A stretch of 64,000 nucleotides of DNA from Bradyrhizobium guangzhouense (GTDB lineage Bacteria; Pseudomonadota; Alphaproteobacteria; Rhizobiales; Xanthobacteraceae). The notes under the pieces were generated by a model. It saw nothing but the letters and a program-made list of their open reading frames with translations, did no database searches and was not told the origin of the DNA. A program made the position numbers and the translations under genes. Location of the stretch: assembly GCF_004114955.1 (NCBI RefSeq), contig NZ_CP030053.1, forward strand, positions 682,001 to 746,000, given 5' to 3'. Each line of letters begins with the position of its first letter. Within the stretch, counting starts at the first letter, position 1. Below are positions 49,710 to 59,059 of this stretch, in pieces.

Positions 49710-51878
49710 CTATGCCAGACAATCTTCAATCCGGATTGGCAGATTGCGAATGCGCTTGCCGATGGCATCATAGACAGCGTTGGCAATCGCCGCCTGGATC
49801 CCTGCCGTGCCCAGCATGCCGATGCCCTTCACGCCACCAGGAAGGTGCGGATCATCCTCCTCGATCATCGCGATGTCGAATTCGGGCATGTCGGCATGGA
49901 CAGGGACGAGGTAGTCCGCAAAGGACTTGCCCAGGATGCAGCCCGTGGTCCGATCGGTGACCGTCTGCTCGTGCAGCGCCATGCCGATGCCGCCGATAAG
50001 TCCGCCGATATATTGGCTCCGGGCGAGCAACGGATTGACGATCCGCCCGGCGGCGAAGGCGGCGCATACGCGCCGCACTCGCACCTCTCCAAGGCCGGTG
50101 TCGACGCCCACTTCGACAAATATCGCGCCATATCCCATGCCGGTGGCCGCAAGGTTCTGGTGGTCGGTCGCGGGGCTTTCACCCTCCGCTTCGAGACCGT
50201 CCGGCGCCGCTCGTGCAAGCACGTCGACCAGCCTTTCGCCTGCGTTGCTTGAGCGACTGCCGATCATTTCGTCTCTGAATTCGAGATCGTCAGTCGGCTT
50301 GCCGCTGAGGGGCGAAGTCGCCTTCGCAACAGCGGCGCGCACCAATGCCGCGCGCAATTTCGATGTGGCCGCCTCGACCGCGGGGAATATGCTTGCCGTA
50401 ACCTGCGAGCCGCCCGAAAAAGGACCATCGGGCAACGAGGTGTCGCCGAGCTCGACGGTCACTTTTTCCATGGAAATACCGAGCGCATCGGCCGCAATCT
50501 GGGCGAGCGCTGTGTAGGTGCCAGACCCCATGTCCTGAGTGCCGCACTGGACCAGAAGCGACCCGTCACGGCTCAGAGACACACGGGCACGGCACGCCTG
50601 GCGGATCGCCGGATAGAGCGTCGTTGCCATGCCCAAGCCGATCTTCCAGCGATCGAGCTGAGTTGCCGATTGACGGTGACGATGTGCCCAGCCAAACCGC
50701 TCCGCACCGACGCGATAGCATTCGAGAAGGCTGTTACTGCTCCAGGGCCGACCGGACTCCTGATCGTGATCGGCAAAATTGCGTACACGCAGTTCCAGTG
50801 GATCGATGCCGGTTAGCTCCGCCGCCTCGTCCATCGCCGATTCCAGCGCAAACGTCCCCGGCGCCGTCCCGGGAGCGCGCATCGGGACCGGCTGGGGTTC
50901 GTTGGTGCGGACAAGCCGGTGATGCGTGCTCACATTGGGGCAGGCGTACAGGAATCGGGTGTAGACTGCGGTCGAGTCCGAAAACTCCGCATGGCTGGAG
51001 GTTTGGGCGACAACATCATGCTCGATCGCCGTCAGACGGCCATCGACGAAACCGAGGGCGAGATCCTGTGCTGTCTCTTGCCGCCGCCCAACAAGGGTGA
51101 ACATCTGGGCGCGGGAGAGTTCGAGACGCACCGGACGGCCCGCTTTTCGCGATGCCAGCATGGCCCAGAGCATCCACGGCCACCAGAGTTGCCCTTTGCA
51201 CCCGAACCCGCCTCCCAGAAAACGCGCCAGCACGCGAATGTCGGCGGCTTGCATGTCAAACGCCTGGGCAATAACCGCCCGTGTGCCGAAGACAGCTTGG
51301 GTCGACGTATGAACGACGGCTTTGCCATTCTCCCACCAGCACACCACGGCGTGCGGTTCCAGCGGATGATGGTTGTTGACGGCCGTGACGTAGTGGTTCC
51401 GGACGACATGCTCGGCATCGTCCAGCGCTTTGGAGGAATCGCCGCGCCGGCTCGCGGCCGGGAAACGCCCGACGGTCGCAGGCGAATAGGCCGAGCTCAA
51501 GGCCTGATCCATCTGCGTCAACGCGGGCTTCGCCGTGATCGAGACCTGAACTGCGCGCGCCGCTTCACGGGCTTGCGCCAATGTGTCGGCCGCGACCAGC
51601 GCTACGGGCTGCCCGTGAAAATGGACGGCTGTCTCCCGGATCAAGGCGTTTGCCGCCGACGGCTTGAGGGACGCAGCATCCGTGTGCGTGACGATTGCTG
51701 CAAATCCCGGAAGCGCTGCAGCCCGCGACGCGTCGAGGCCCTGCAATTCCCCGCTGGCGACTGACGATTCGATCAGCGCCGCATGCAGCATGCCTTCGGG
51801 GATGATCTCGCCTTCATAACGGGCTTGGCCAGTGACTTTGAGCATGCCTTCGTAGCGCTCGAACGATGCAGCATTCAC
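49710..51878 (-). CDS. PaoC/YagR-like molybdenum hydroxylase large subunit, catalytic Glu replaced by Met
   Basis: 722 aa (E. coli PaoC about 732). Molybdopterin motifs GGGFGCKGQLWWPW and VPMRAPGTAPGTFALESAMDE are typical of PaoC-like aldehyde oxidoreductases. The C-terminal motif that normally reads GIGE(I/L)G reads GIGMLG: Met688 (codon at 49815-49817) stands where the catalytic Glu is expected; the other large subunit in this window keeps Glu (GCGEAG). Catalysis should be impaired or altered. The start overlaps the FAD subunit stop (ATGA). Last gene of the operon. Confidence 0.88.
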   Translation of the reverse strand: MNAASFERYEGMLKVTGQARYEGEIIPEGMLHAALIESSVASGELQGLDASRAAALPGFAAIVTHTDAASLKPSAANALIRETAVHFHGQPVALVAADTLAQAREAARAVQVSITAKPALTQMDQALSSAYSPATVGRFPAASRRGDSSKALDDAEHVVRNHYVTAVNNHHPLEPHAVVCWWENGKAVVHTSTQAVFGTRAVIAQAFDMQAADIRVLARFLGGGFGCKGQLWWPWMLWAMLASRKAGRPVRLELSRAQMFTLVGRRQETAQDLALGFVDGRLTAIEHDVVAQTSSHAEFSDSTAVYTRFLYACPNVSTHHRLVRTNEPQPVPMRAPGTAPGTFALESAMDEAAELTGIDPLELRVRNFADHDQESGRPWSSNSLLECYRVGAERFGWAHRHRQSATQLDRWKIGLGMATTLYPAIRQACRARVSLSRDGSLLVQCGTQDMGSGTYTALAQIAADALGISMEKVTVELGDTSLPDGPFSGGSQVTASIFPAVEAATSKLRAALVRAAVAKATSPLSGKPTDDLEFRDEMIGSRSSNAGERLVDVLARAAPDGLEAEGESPATDHQNLAATGMGYGAIFVEVGVDTGLGEVRVRRVCAAFAAGRIVNPLLARSQYIGGLIGGIGMALHEQTVTDRTTGCILGKSFADYLVPVHADMPEFDIAMIEEDDPHLPGGVKGIGMLGTAGIQAAIANAVYDAIGKRIRNLPIRIEDCLA

Positions 51879-52864
51879 GATTGGCCTCCAACCGTTTGCA
51901 GGGTGCGAATGACGGCGTTGCGCAACAAGGGGATTTTGAACGCGTTGTTTTCCAAGGGGCTGGCGCCTTCAATCGCCAGTTCGGCGGCAGCGACGAATGC
52001 CTGCTGCGTCGGCACACGACCGACCAGCGCCGCTTCACTCGGGCGCAGTCGCCAGGGCAAGGGCGCAACCCCGCCCGCCGCAAGCCTTACCTCGGCGATG
52101 ACGCCATCCTCGATCCGCAGAGCGGCGGCGACGGAGACGACCGCGAATTCGAACGAGGCACGATCGCGTATCTTCAGATAGGTTGATCGGGTCGCGAACC
52201 GTGACGCGTCACGGACATGTATGGCGGTGATCATATCGCCGGCGGCGAGCGACGAATCGGGCGCGGTGGTCGCGCCCGGAAGCGGATAGAGATCCTCTAG
52301 CGCAAGGCGCCGTTCCCCTGTGGCACTCGCGACCACGATTTCCGCATCGAGCGCTGCGAGCGCCACGGCGAGATCGGAGGCATGCGTCGCGACGCATCCT
52401 GCACTGCCGCCGAACAGCGCCGCTTGACGGTTCTCGCCGTGCCGGGCGCCACACCCGGAGCCGGGATCGTGCTTGTTGCAGGCCAATCCGCGGTCGCGAA
52501 AATAGGGACAGCGTGTCCGCTGCAGCAGGTTGCCGCCGATCGTCGCCTGATTCCTGATCTGTCCGCTCGCGCTGGCAAGGATGGCCGCGCAAATCAGCGG
52601 GTGGCGAGCAGTCACGTCCGGATGAGCCGCAACCTCGCTCAGTCGCGCGAGTGCACCCAGAACCAGGGTGCTGTCGTCGACGAAGATATCGGCGAGGGGC
52701 AGGCGGGAGATGTCGATCACATCCCGCGGCGCCGCCAGCCCCGCTTTCCAGAGCTGCAGCAGGTCAGTGCCGCCAGCCAGATAGGTTGCGCCGGGCCTCA
52801 CGCACGCCGCAACGGCATCGCCGATTTCGGTGGCGCGGATGTAATGGAAGGAGGGGCCGCTCAT
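51875..52864 (-). CDS. PaoB/YagS-like FAD subunit with Cys-rich insert
   Basis: 329 aa from the ATG at 52864, overlapping the previous stop (ATGA). FAD motifs AGGTDLLQLWK and QATIGGNLLQRTRC. An insert follows with cysteines 119, 129, 138 and 157 (CPYFRDRGLACNKHDPGSGC, AGCVATHASD), the pattern of the extra 4Fe-4S cluster in E. coli PaoB. That feature separates this enzyme from the CoxM-like subunit at 26247-27047 and supports a PaoABC-type complex. Confidence 0.9.
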   Translation of the reverse strand: MSGPSFHYIRATEIGDAVAACVRPGATYLAGGTDLLQLWKAGLAAPRDVIDISRLPLADIFVDDSTLVLGALARLSEVAAHPDVTARHPLICAAILASASGQIRNQATIGGNLLQRTRCPYFRDRGLACNKHDPGSGCGARHGENRQAALFGGSAGCVATHASDLAVALAALDAEIVVASATGERRLALEDLYPLPGATTAPDSSLAAGDMITAIHVRDASRFATRSTYLKIRDRASFEFAVVSVAAALRIEDGVIAEVRLAAGGVAPLPWRLRPSEAALVGRVPTQQAFVAAAELAIEGASPLENNAFKIPLLRNAVIRTLQTVGGQS

Positions 52865-53358
52865 AGTCCTGCGACCTCGGCAATGGCTGCGACGATGTTG
52901 GGATACGCTCCGCAGCGGCACAGATTGCCGCTCATTCCCTCACGGATGTCATCAATCGACTGCGGGCTTTCCGACAGCAAGGCAATGCCGGACAGAATTT
53001 GACCCGGCGTGCAATAGCCGCACTGAAGTGCATCGTGGCGAATGAAGGCGGCTTGCAGCGGATGCAGGCGATCGGCGGTTCCGACGCCTTCGATCGTCGT
53101 CACGACTGCGCCGCCGAAGGACGCGGCGAGCGCGAGGCACGATGCGATGTGGCGACCGGCAACGAGAACCGTGCAGGCGCCGCAGCCGCCCATATCGCAT
53201 CCCTTCTTGGTGCCGGTCAGTCCCAGCTCATCCCGGATCACATCAAGAAGGCTCGCCGTTGGAGCGATCTCGAGGTCATGACGCATACCGTTGATAGTGA
53301 TTGAAAGCGCGATGCGCTGTTGGGGGATCGGATCGTTCGCCTGTATTGGGCTGCTCAT
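52861..53358 (-). CDS. PaoA/YagT-like 2Fe-2S subunit
   Basis: 165 aa. Both 2Fe-2S clusters complete: GCDMGGCGACTVLVAG and CGYCTPGQ with GNLCRCGAYPN. PaoA homologues usually have a twin-arginine signal; none is seen here, so this complex should stay in the cytoplasm. First gene of the three-gene operon, 121 bp after the ABC transporter genes on the same strand, possibly in the same transcript. Confidence 0.92.
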   Translation of the reverse strand: MSSPIQANDPIPQQRIALSITINGMRHDLEIAPTASLLDVIRDELGLTGTKKGCDMGGCGACTVLVAGRHIASCLALAASFGGAVVTTIEGVGTADRLHPLQAAFIRHDALQCGYCTPGQILSGIALLSESPQSIDDIREGMSGNLCRCGAYPNIVAAIAEVAGL

Positions 53359-53479
53359 GAATGGCCCTCTCTGGGATGTCTGCCGGGACTATGGCACACT
53401 CACGGAGGCCTGGAAGGCATGGTATTATCCTGGGATTGGGCGATCCCAGCCGCGCTCACGCGACGGATCTACTCGCCGC

Positions 53480-54430
53480 CTATACGTTGTGGCAGGCGAG
53501 TGCTCGATCGTCCACCGACCGAAGTTCGGGAACGTCGACCTGGCAGCGATGGCTGGCCAGCGGGCAACGCGGCGCGTAGGCGCAGCCGCTCGGCCGCTTG
53601 AAGAGGCTTGGCGGTTCACCGGTTTCGATCGCGCCGAGAATTCGCTTGGACGGGTCCGGCTTCGGAATGGCCGCCACCAGCGATCGCGTATAGGGGTGGC
53701 GCGGATCATCGAGAACTGTCCGCGTTGCGGCCTGCTCCACGATCCGGCCCATATACATCACCGCAACACGATTGCTGATTTGTCCGATGACGCCGAGGTC
53801 GTGGGAGATGAACAGCATCGACAGTCCCAGCTGCTCCCGCAGGTCCATCATCAGGTTGAGTACCTGGGCCTGCACGGACACATCGAGGGCCGAGACCGGC
53901 TCGTCGGCAATCACGATGGATGGTGAGGGAAGAATTGTTCGTGCGATGCCGGCCCGTTGCCTCTGCCCGCCGCTCAGTTCGTACGGATAGCGGGTGGCAA
54001 AAGACGGATCCAAGCCGACAGCCGTCAGCGCGTTGGCGATCGCGGCGCTGCGCTCGGCACGACTGGTGAAGAAACCGTTGATATCGCCAGCCTCCGCGAC
54101 GGAGTCTCCGATCGCGCGCCGCGGGTTGAGCGATGCATAGGGATCCTGGAAAACCATCCGGATGTTCAGGCGCGTGTCGCGAAGGCCGGCGCCGGTCACG
54201 TCCCGTCCCTTGAAGCTGATGCTGCCGCCGTCGGGCCGGACCAGCCCCACGATGGACCGGCCCACCGTGGTCTTGCCACAGCCTGACTCGCCGACGATTC
54301 CGAGCACCTCACTCTCCGCCAGCGACAGCGACACGCCATCCACCGCCCGCACCTGATATTTTCGGCCGGCCCGCCTGACCTTGAAGGAGACCTTCAGGTC
54401 CTTGATGTCGAGGACAGCGTTTCCGTTCAT
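53480..54430 (-). CDS. Peptide-type ABC transporter ATP-binding protein (DppF/OppF-like)
   Basis: 316 aa. Walker A GESGCGKTTVGRSIVG, signature [15 protein letters not shown], Walker B VIADEPVSALD, and the C-terminal oligopeptide/dipeptide extension with cysteines (SGCAYAPRCPLASHRC). It overlaps the DppD-like gene by four bases. It energises uptake through the two permeases encoded upstream. Confidence 0.93.
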   Translation of the reverse strand: MNGNAVLDIKDLKVSFKVRRAGRKYQVRAVDGVSLSLAESEVLGIVGESGCGKTTVGRSIVGLVRPDGGSISFKGRDVTGAGLRDTRLNIRMVFQDPYASLNPRRAIGDSVAEAGDINGFFTSRAERSAAIANALTAVGLDPSFATRYPYELSGGQRQRAGIARTILPSPSIVIADEPVSALDVSVQAQVLNLMMDLREQLGLSMLFISHDLGVIGQISNRVAVMYMGRIVEQAATRTVLDDPRHPYTRSLVAAIPKPDPSKRILGAIETGEPPSLFKRPSGCAYAPRCPLASHRCQVDVPELRSVDDRALACHNV

Positions 54431-55401
54431 CGCGGTGCCCCATCGTTCAAGGGGAAAGCGCAGAGCACCTCATGTCCTCGAGAAATCTCCGCGCGCGGTG
54501 GGGCCGCCGTGCGGCACGGTTCGCGTACCGCCGCGCATCGCGAGGCAAAGACGCAACCAGCACGGACCGTGCCGGGCGCCGGCGGCTGGCCCGCTATGGT
54601 TGGCAGGCGACGCGCGCCGGAATTCCGCGACGGCATGCAGTCCATCAATCCGCGCGTGTAATGGTGACGCGGCCTGCCGAACAACGCCTCGACGCCCGCA
54701 GTCTCCACGATCCGGCCCGCATACATGACCGAAACGCGATCTGCGAGCTGCGCGATCACCCCCATGTCGTGGGTGATGAACAACATCGCCATGTCCAAGC
54801 GGTTGCACAGCTCGCGCAGCAGACCGAGAACCTGGACCTGGATGGTGACATCCAGTGCCGTGGTCGGCTCATCGGCAATCAGGACCTGAGGCCTGCAGGC
54901 CAGCGCGATCGCGATCATGATCCGCTGGCGCTGGCCGCCGGACAGTTGATGCGGGTACGCGGCCAGCTGCATTGCGGGATCCGGCATGCGCACCAGCTCG
55001 AGCAGCTCGCGGGCCCGGGCCATCGCCGGCGGGCCGGAAACGCGGTCATGAACCCGCACGGCTTCGGCGATCTGGTCGCCGATCCGACGAACCGGGTTCA
55101 GCGAGGTCATCGGCTCCTGAAAGATCATGGCCATACGGCCATGGCCCGCTTCGACGCGCTGCCAGGGCTGCAGCTGCGTCACGTCGCTGCCCTCCAGCAG
55201 GACCCGGCCGGCCCGGATCTGCGGGCCGGGCTGCGGCAGCAATCCCATCACCGCAAGCGAGGTCATGCTCTTGCCGCAGCCGGATTCACCGACGAGGCCG
55301 AGGATTTCGCCCTTGCCGAGTTCGAAGGACACCCCGGCGACGATGTCGACCGGTGCAGTCGCCGGCCCCAATGACACGGTAAGGTCTCGAACGGACAGCA
55401 C
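54427..55401 (-). CDS. Peptide-type ABC transporter ATP-binding protein (DppD/OppD-like)
   Basis: 324 aa from a GTG start at 55401. Walker [17 protein letters not shown], signature [16 protein letters not shown], Walker [12 protein letters not shown] and the C-terminal extension [17 protein letters not shown]. Paired with the DppF-like ATPase; starts three bases after the DppC-like stop. Subfamily as in dipeptide, oligopeptide, nickel and opine importers. Confidence 0.93.
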   Translation of the reverse strand: MLSVRDLTVSLGPATAPVDIVAGVSFELGKGEILGLVGESGCGKSMTSLAVMGLLPQPGPQIRAGRVLLEGSDVTQLQPWQRVEAGHGRMAMIFQEPMTSLNPVRRIGDQIAEAVRVHDRVSGPPAMARARELLELVRMPDPAMQLAAYPHQLSGGQRQRIMIAIALACRPQVLIADEPTTALDVTIQVQVLGLLRELCNRLDMAMLFITHDMGVIAQLADRVSVMYAGRIVETAGVEALFGRPRHHYTRGLMDCMPSRNSGARRLPTIAGQPPAPGTVRAGCVFASRCAAVREPCRTAAPPRAEISRGHEVLCAFPLNDGAPR

Positions 55402-55404
55402 GAT

Positions 55405-56265
55405 CTAGCCCTTCTCGCCAAGGAGCTGACGGAACCGGGGATCGAGACGATCGCGCAGTGCATCGCCGACCAGGTTGAGCGAAAATGCAGTCGCCACGAT
55501 CATCATGCCCGGAAAAAACAGCAGCCACGGCGCGCGGGTGATGAAGGTGCGCGATTCCGCCAGCATGTTGCCCCAGCTGGGAATCTCCGGCGGAGCGCCC
55601 AGGCCGAGGAAATCGAGCGATGCCGCGCCAAGCTGCGCGAACGCGAAGACGAAGCTGGCCTGCACAAGAAGCGGTGAGACCAGGTTCGGCAAGATATGCT
55701 TGCCGATGAGCCAGGCCGTTCCGGCGCCCATGCTGCGGGACGCCTCGACATAGGTCTCCGTGCGCAGGCGCAGCGTCAGACCGTAAACGATCCGCGTCGT
55801 CGTTGTCATGTAGCCGAGCCCGATCGCCAGAATGGCATTCACGACGCTCGGACCGAGGACCACGATCAGCCCAAGTGCGAGCAGCAGGCTCGGGAACGCC
55901 ATGAGCACATCGACCATGCGCATCAGCACGTGACCGAGCCGAGGGAACAGGGCGGACAGCACGCCGATCGGAACGCCTGTCGCGAGCGCGAACATGACCA
56001 CGCCCGAGCCGATCAGCAGCGCCATGCGCGCCGACTGGATGGCGCGCGACAAGGTGTCCCGGCCAAATTGGTCGGTCCCGAACCAATGAAGCGCGTTTGG
56101 AGGTGTCAGACGGATCGACGGATCGATAGCGGAGGGATCGTAAGGTGCGAGCCAGGGCGCGAAAATCGCGGCGAGCAAGGTCCCCAGGAGGATGGCGAGC
56201 CCCATCAGTGCGATCGGGCGCGCGATGAACGGCTTCAGCCAAAAGATCGCGCCGGCACGGCTCAT
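55405..56265 (-). CDS. Peptide-type ABC transporter permease (DppC-like)
   Basis: 286 aa. N-terminal DppC-type start (LKPFIARPIALMGLAILLGTLLAAIFAPWLAPYDP), the segment HWFGTDQFGRDTLSRAI, and the permease EAA-type loop EASRSMGAGTAWLIGKHILP. About six membrane segments. The ATG overlaps the DppB-like stop by four bases. Confidence 0.93.
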   Translation of the reverse strand: MSRAGAIFWLKPFIARPIALMGLAILLGTLLAAIFAPWLAPYDPSAIDPSIRLTPPNALHWFGTDQFGRDTLSRAIQSARMALLIGSGVVMFALATGVPIGVLSALFPRLGHVLMRMVDVLMAFPSLLLALGLIVVLGPSVVNAILAIGLGYMTTTTRIVYGLTLRLRTETYVEASRSMGAGTAWLIGKHILPNLVSPLLVQASFVFAFAQLGAASLDFLGLGAPPEIPSWGNMLAESRTFITRAPWLLFFPGMMIVATAFSLNLVGDALRDRLDPRFRQLLGEKG

Positions 56266-57206
56266 TGGAGTTCGACCCTGGGGTCGAGCAGGCGATAACT
56301 CAGATCGACGATCAGGTTGATCAGGAGATACACGACGACGATGACCAGAATGACGCCCTGGATCACCGGATAGTCCCGGCGGAGGATCGACTGAACGACG
56401 AGTCGTCCGATACCCGGCAGGGCGAACACGGTTTCGGTCACCACGGCTTCGGACAGCAGCGCCGCGAACGTGAAGCCGAATGCCGAGACCACCGTGAGGA
56501 GCGCGTTGCGCAGAATGTGCCGGCTCACGACCTGCCAGGGCCGAATGCCCTTGGCGCGTGCCGTGCGCACGTAGTCCTCGCGGGAGACGTCAAGCATGCT
56601 GGCACGCGTCAGCCGCAGGATCAACGCCGCATTCGGCGCAGCCAGCGCGAGGCTCGGGAGGACGAGATAGCGGAGATTGACGATGCCGCCTTCGAAGATC
56701 GATGGATAGCCGGAACTCGGAAACCAGCCGAGCCAGGCGGCAAAGATCAGGATCAAATAGAGCCCGACCCAGAATGTGGGAATCGAGGCCATCAGCATCG
56801 CCGCGCCTGATAGTCCCTGGTCGAGCCAGGTGCCATGCCGGACCGCCGCGATCATGCCGATCGGCACGCCGATGAGCGTAACCCAGACCATCGTCATGGT
56901 GGCGAGCAAGACGCTGGTCTCGGCACCATCGGCAATGACCGACAGCACCGGCGCCTGGAAGAAGATCGACCGTCCGAGGTTGCCCTCGGTCACGTGGCCG
57001 ATCCAGGTCAGATATTGTAGGATGATCGGTTGATCCAGACCGAGCTGGTGCCGCAGAGCGTCAATCTGATCGGGGGTCGCGGTGTCACCGAGCAGAACAT
57101 AGATGGGATCGCCAGGAATGACGTGGATGAAGGCAAAGATAATGACGGACGCCGCCAGAAGCGTCACCGCCGTCGTTGCCGCCCGCTTGAGTGAGTAAGA
57201 CCACAT
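56262..57206 (-). CDS. Peptide-type ABC transporter permease (DppB-like)
   Basis: 314 aa with six membrane segments. DppB landmarks: FAFIHVIPGDPIYVLLGD, LRHQLGLDQPIILQYLTWI, and the loop DYVRTARAKGIRPWQVVSRH. First permease after the binding-protein gene, from which it is separated by 73 bp. Confidence 0.93.
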   Translation of the reverse strand: MWSYSLKRAATTAVTLLAASVIIFAFIHVIPGDPIYVLLGDTATPDQIDALRHQLGLDQPIILQYLTWIGHVTEGNLGRSIFFQAPVLSVIADGAETSVLLATMTMVWVTLIGVPIGMIAAVRHGTWLDQGLSGAAMLMASIPTFWVGLYLILIFAAWLGWFPSSGYPSIFEGGIVNLRYLVLPSLALAAPNAALILRLTRASMLDVSREDYVRTARAKGIRPWQVVSRHILRNALLTVVSAFGFTFAALLSEAVVTETVFALPGIGRLVVQSILRRDYPVIQGVILVIVVVYLLINLIVDLSYRLLDPRVELQ

Positions 57207-57279
57207 GCGATTGCGCGGCCGATCAGCGGCGGTGACGCGCGCCGGCGCTGGACGTTCGTGCTAGTCTCATTGCCCGTCC

Positions 57280-58821
57280 TTACTTCGTCGACACATTCCA
57301 GAACGCGGGACCATTCGGGTTCAGTCCCTTCAGCTTCGGGGAAGCGATGTCATAGGTGTAGGCATCCCCCACCTTCATGACCGGAACCTGGTCGTAGATC
57401 AGCGCTTGGATCTTGTCCCATGTCGACTTGCGTGCGGCCGGATCGGTCGACTTGATCAATTCGGCCCGAAGCGAGCTGATCTCGGGGCTGTCCCACCATC
57501 CGGGATAGCTCGCATTCAGGAACGTCAGGAGCAGCGGATCGGGCGAGAACGAATGGTGGGTGACAAAGATGTCCCACTGTTCCGGCTGACCCCGCATCTT
57601 CAGAAGCGTCGCCCAATCGACGACCATCATCTGAACATTGATCCCGGCGTCGGCCAGTTGGCGTGTGAAGACAGCGGCTTCATCATAGTGCGCCTGATAA
57701 TTTGTCGAGACCAGGAGGCGGATCGGAGTCCCCGTGTAGTCAGCCTCCTTGGCGAGCTCCTTGGCCTTCTTTGGATCGTGGGGGCTGTAGCTGGACACAC
57801 CTTCTGCCGAGTACCAGGGCGTGCCCTTGGGAAAGATCGATCCCTCGGCATTCCACAGCTCCTTGGAGCCGAAGGCGACGCGCAGGGCCTGCGGCTTGTC
57901 CAACGCGGTCTGGATGGCACGGCGGAGCTTGTAATTGTCCTTCAGGATCCCCTGCTTCGAATTCATGAAGAAGAGGCCGAAGATCGGCGCGTTCGTACGC
58001 TGCACCTGGACCGATGGATCCTTGCTCAGGGATTCGTAGAGATCACCGGAGATCATTTCCGCATAGTCGTAGTCTCCGGCCTGCACGCCGCTCACGCGGG
58101 TGCCGACATCAGGCACCGGAATGAACCGGATCTTGTCGAAGATGGCGACGCGGGCGCCGGCGAAGCCGTCGCCCTTTTCCTTCACCGGCTTGTAGCCATC
58201 GAATTTCTCCACCTCGACATAGCGGTTCGGCCGCCACTCGACGAATTTGTAGGGACCGGTGCCGATATAGTCCTTCTGCTCGATCGGCTTGTTGCCTGCG
58301 TTGGCGGCGATCTCTTCCGGATAGATGGCAAGGCCACCGTTGACGTCCGCAATGAGAGTTTTCCAGGCGCCGTTGGGCGCCGATAGTTTCAGCGTGACCT
58401 CGTACTTTCCAGTTGCCTCGACCGAATTGGCTGCGGCCATCAGGAGCTTGCCGCGCGCGCCGACATTGCCCCATCGCGTCATCGAAGCGACCACATCCTT
58501 GGCGGTCATCTCCTTGCCGTTGTGGAAGAGCACACCCTCGCGGAGCTTGATGACGACGGTCTTGCCGCCGTCTTCCTCGCGATCGCTCTCGGCCAGCAGT
58601 GGGCGTGGCGTATAGGTCGAGTCCAGCGCATACAGTGTTTCGAAGATGTGGCGGCCGATGACCGATGCGACGTCGGCTGTCGTCAGCATGACGTCGAGTG
58701 GCGGCGGTTCGCCGATGGTGGCTTCGCGAAGCAGGGTGGCCGCACTGGCCTGCGCGTTCAGAAACAAAGCGGTGGCGATCCCAACGGCACCACGCATCAA
58801 GACACTGAGGTCGCATCTCAT
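57280..58821 (-). CDS. ABC transporter substrate-binding protein (family 5)
   Basis: 513 aa from the ATG at 58821 (GGGAGGGG upstream). Signal peptide to about residue 28 (ATALFLNAQASAA). Family 5 solute-binding fold: FETLYALDSTYTPRPLLAES, VVIKLREGVLFHNGKEMTAKDV, IGTGPYKFVEWRPNRYVEVE. Binds peptides or peptide-like amides, opines or glycosides in the periplasm. First gene of the five-gene transporter operon and closest to the operator of the divergent RpiR regulator. Confidence 0.93.
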   Translation of the reverse strand: MRCDLSVLMRGAVGIATALFLNAQASAATLLREATIGEPPPLDVMLTTADVASVIGRHIFETLYALDSTYTPRPLLAESDREEDGGKTVVIKLREGVLFHNGKEMTAKDVVASMTRWGNVGARGKLLMAAANSVEATGKYEVTLKLSAPNGAWKTLIADVNGGLAIYPEEIAANAGNKPIEQKDYIGTGPYKFVEWRPNRYVEVEKFDGYKPVKEKGDGFAGARVAIFDKIRFIPVPDVGTRVSGVQAGDYDYAEMISGDLYESLSKDPSVQVQRTNAPIFGLFFMNSKQGILKDNYKLRRAIQTALDKPQALRVAFGSKELWNAEGSIFPKGTPWYSAEGVSSYSPHDPKKAKELAKEADYTGTPIRLLVSTNYQAHYDEAAVFTRQLADAGINVQMMVVDWATLLKMRGQPEQWDIFVTHHSFSPDPLLLTFLNASYPGWWDSPEISSLRAELIKSTDPAARKSTWDKIQALIYDQVPVMKVGDAYTYDIASPKLKGLNPNGPAFWNVSTK

Positions 58822-58909
58822 GATCGCCCCTCCCACCGTGTTTCCGCCGCCTGCCTTGACATGCAGGGATACTCTTCCGGTGTTGACCCGGCGGCGCGTT
58901 ATCGTTGTT

Positions 58910-58941
58910 TGAAAGTTACATACAGATTATGCTAAGTTTCA
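58910..58941. promoter_or_regulatory. Candidate RpiR operator
   Basis: TGAAAGTTA (58910-58918) and TAAGTTTCA (58933-58941) form an inverted repeat (8 of 9 positions) with a 14 bp spacer, in the most AT-rich part of the divergent promoter region. The position suits control of both the transporter operon and the regulator gene. Binding is inferred. Confidence 0.45.
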
Positions 58942-59059
58942 AGCAGAAAATTGCCATGGATTGCTCACCTGCCGGGATACGATCCGGTCGAAGCTGAAGG
59001 TTTCTTACGAAGATCCCTCGGCCGGGACGCAGGTGGATTTGACCTGAGGAAGGGCGCGC

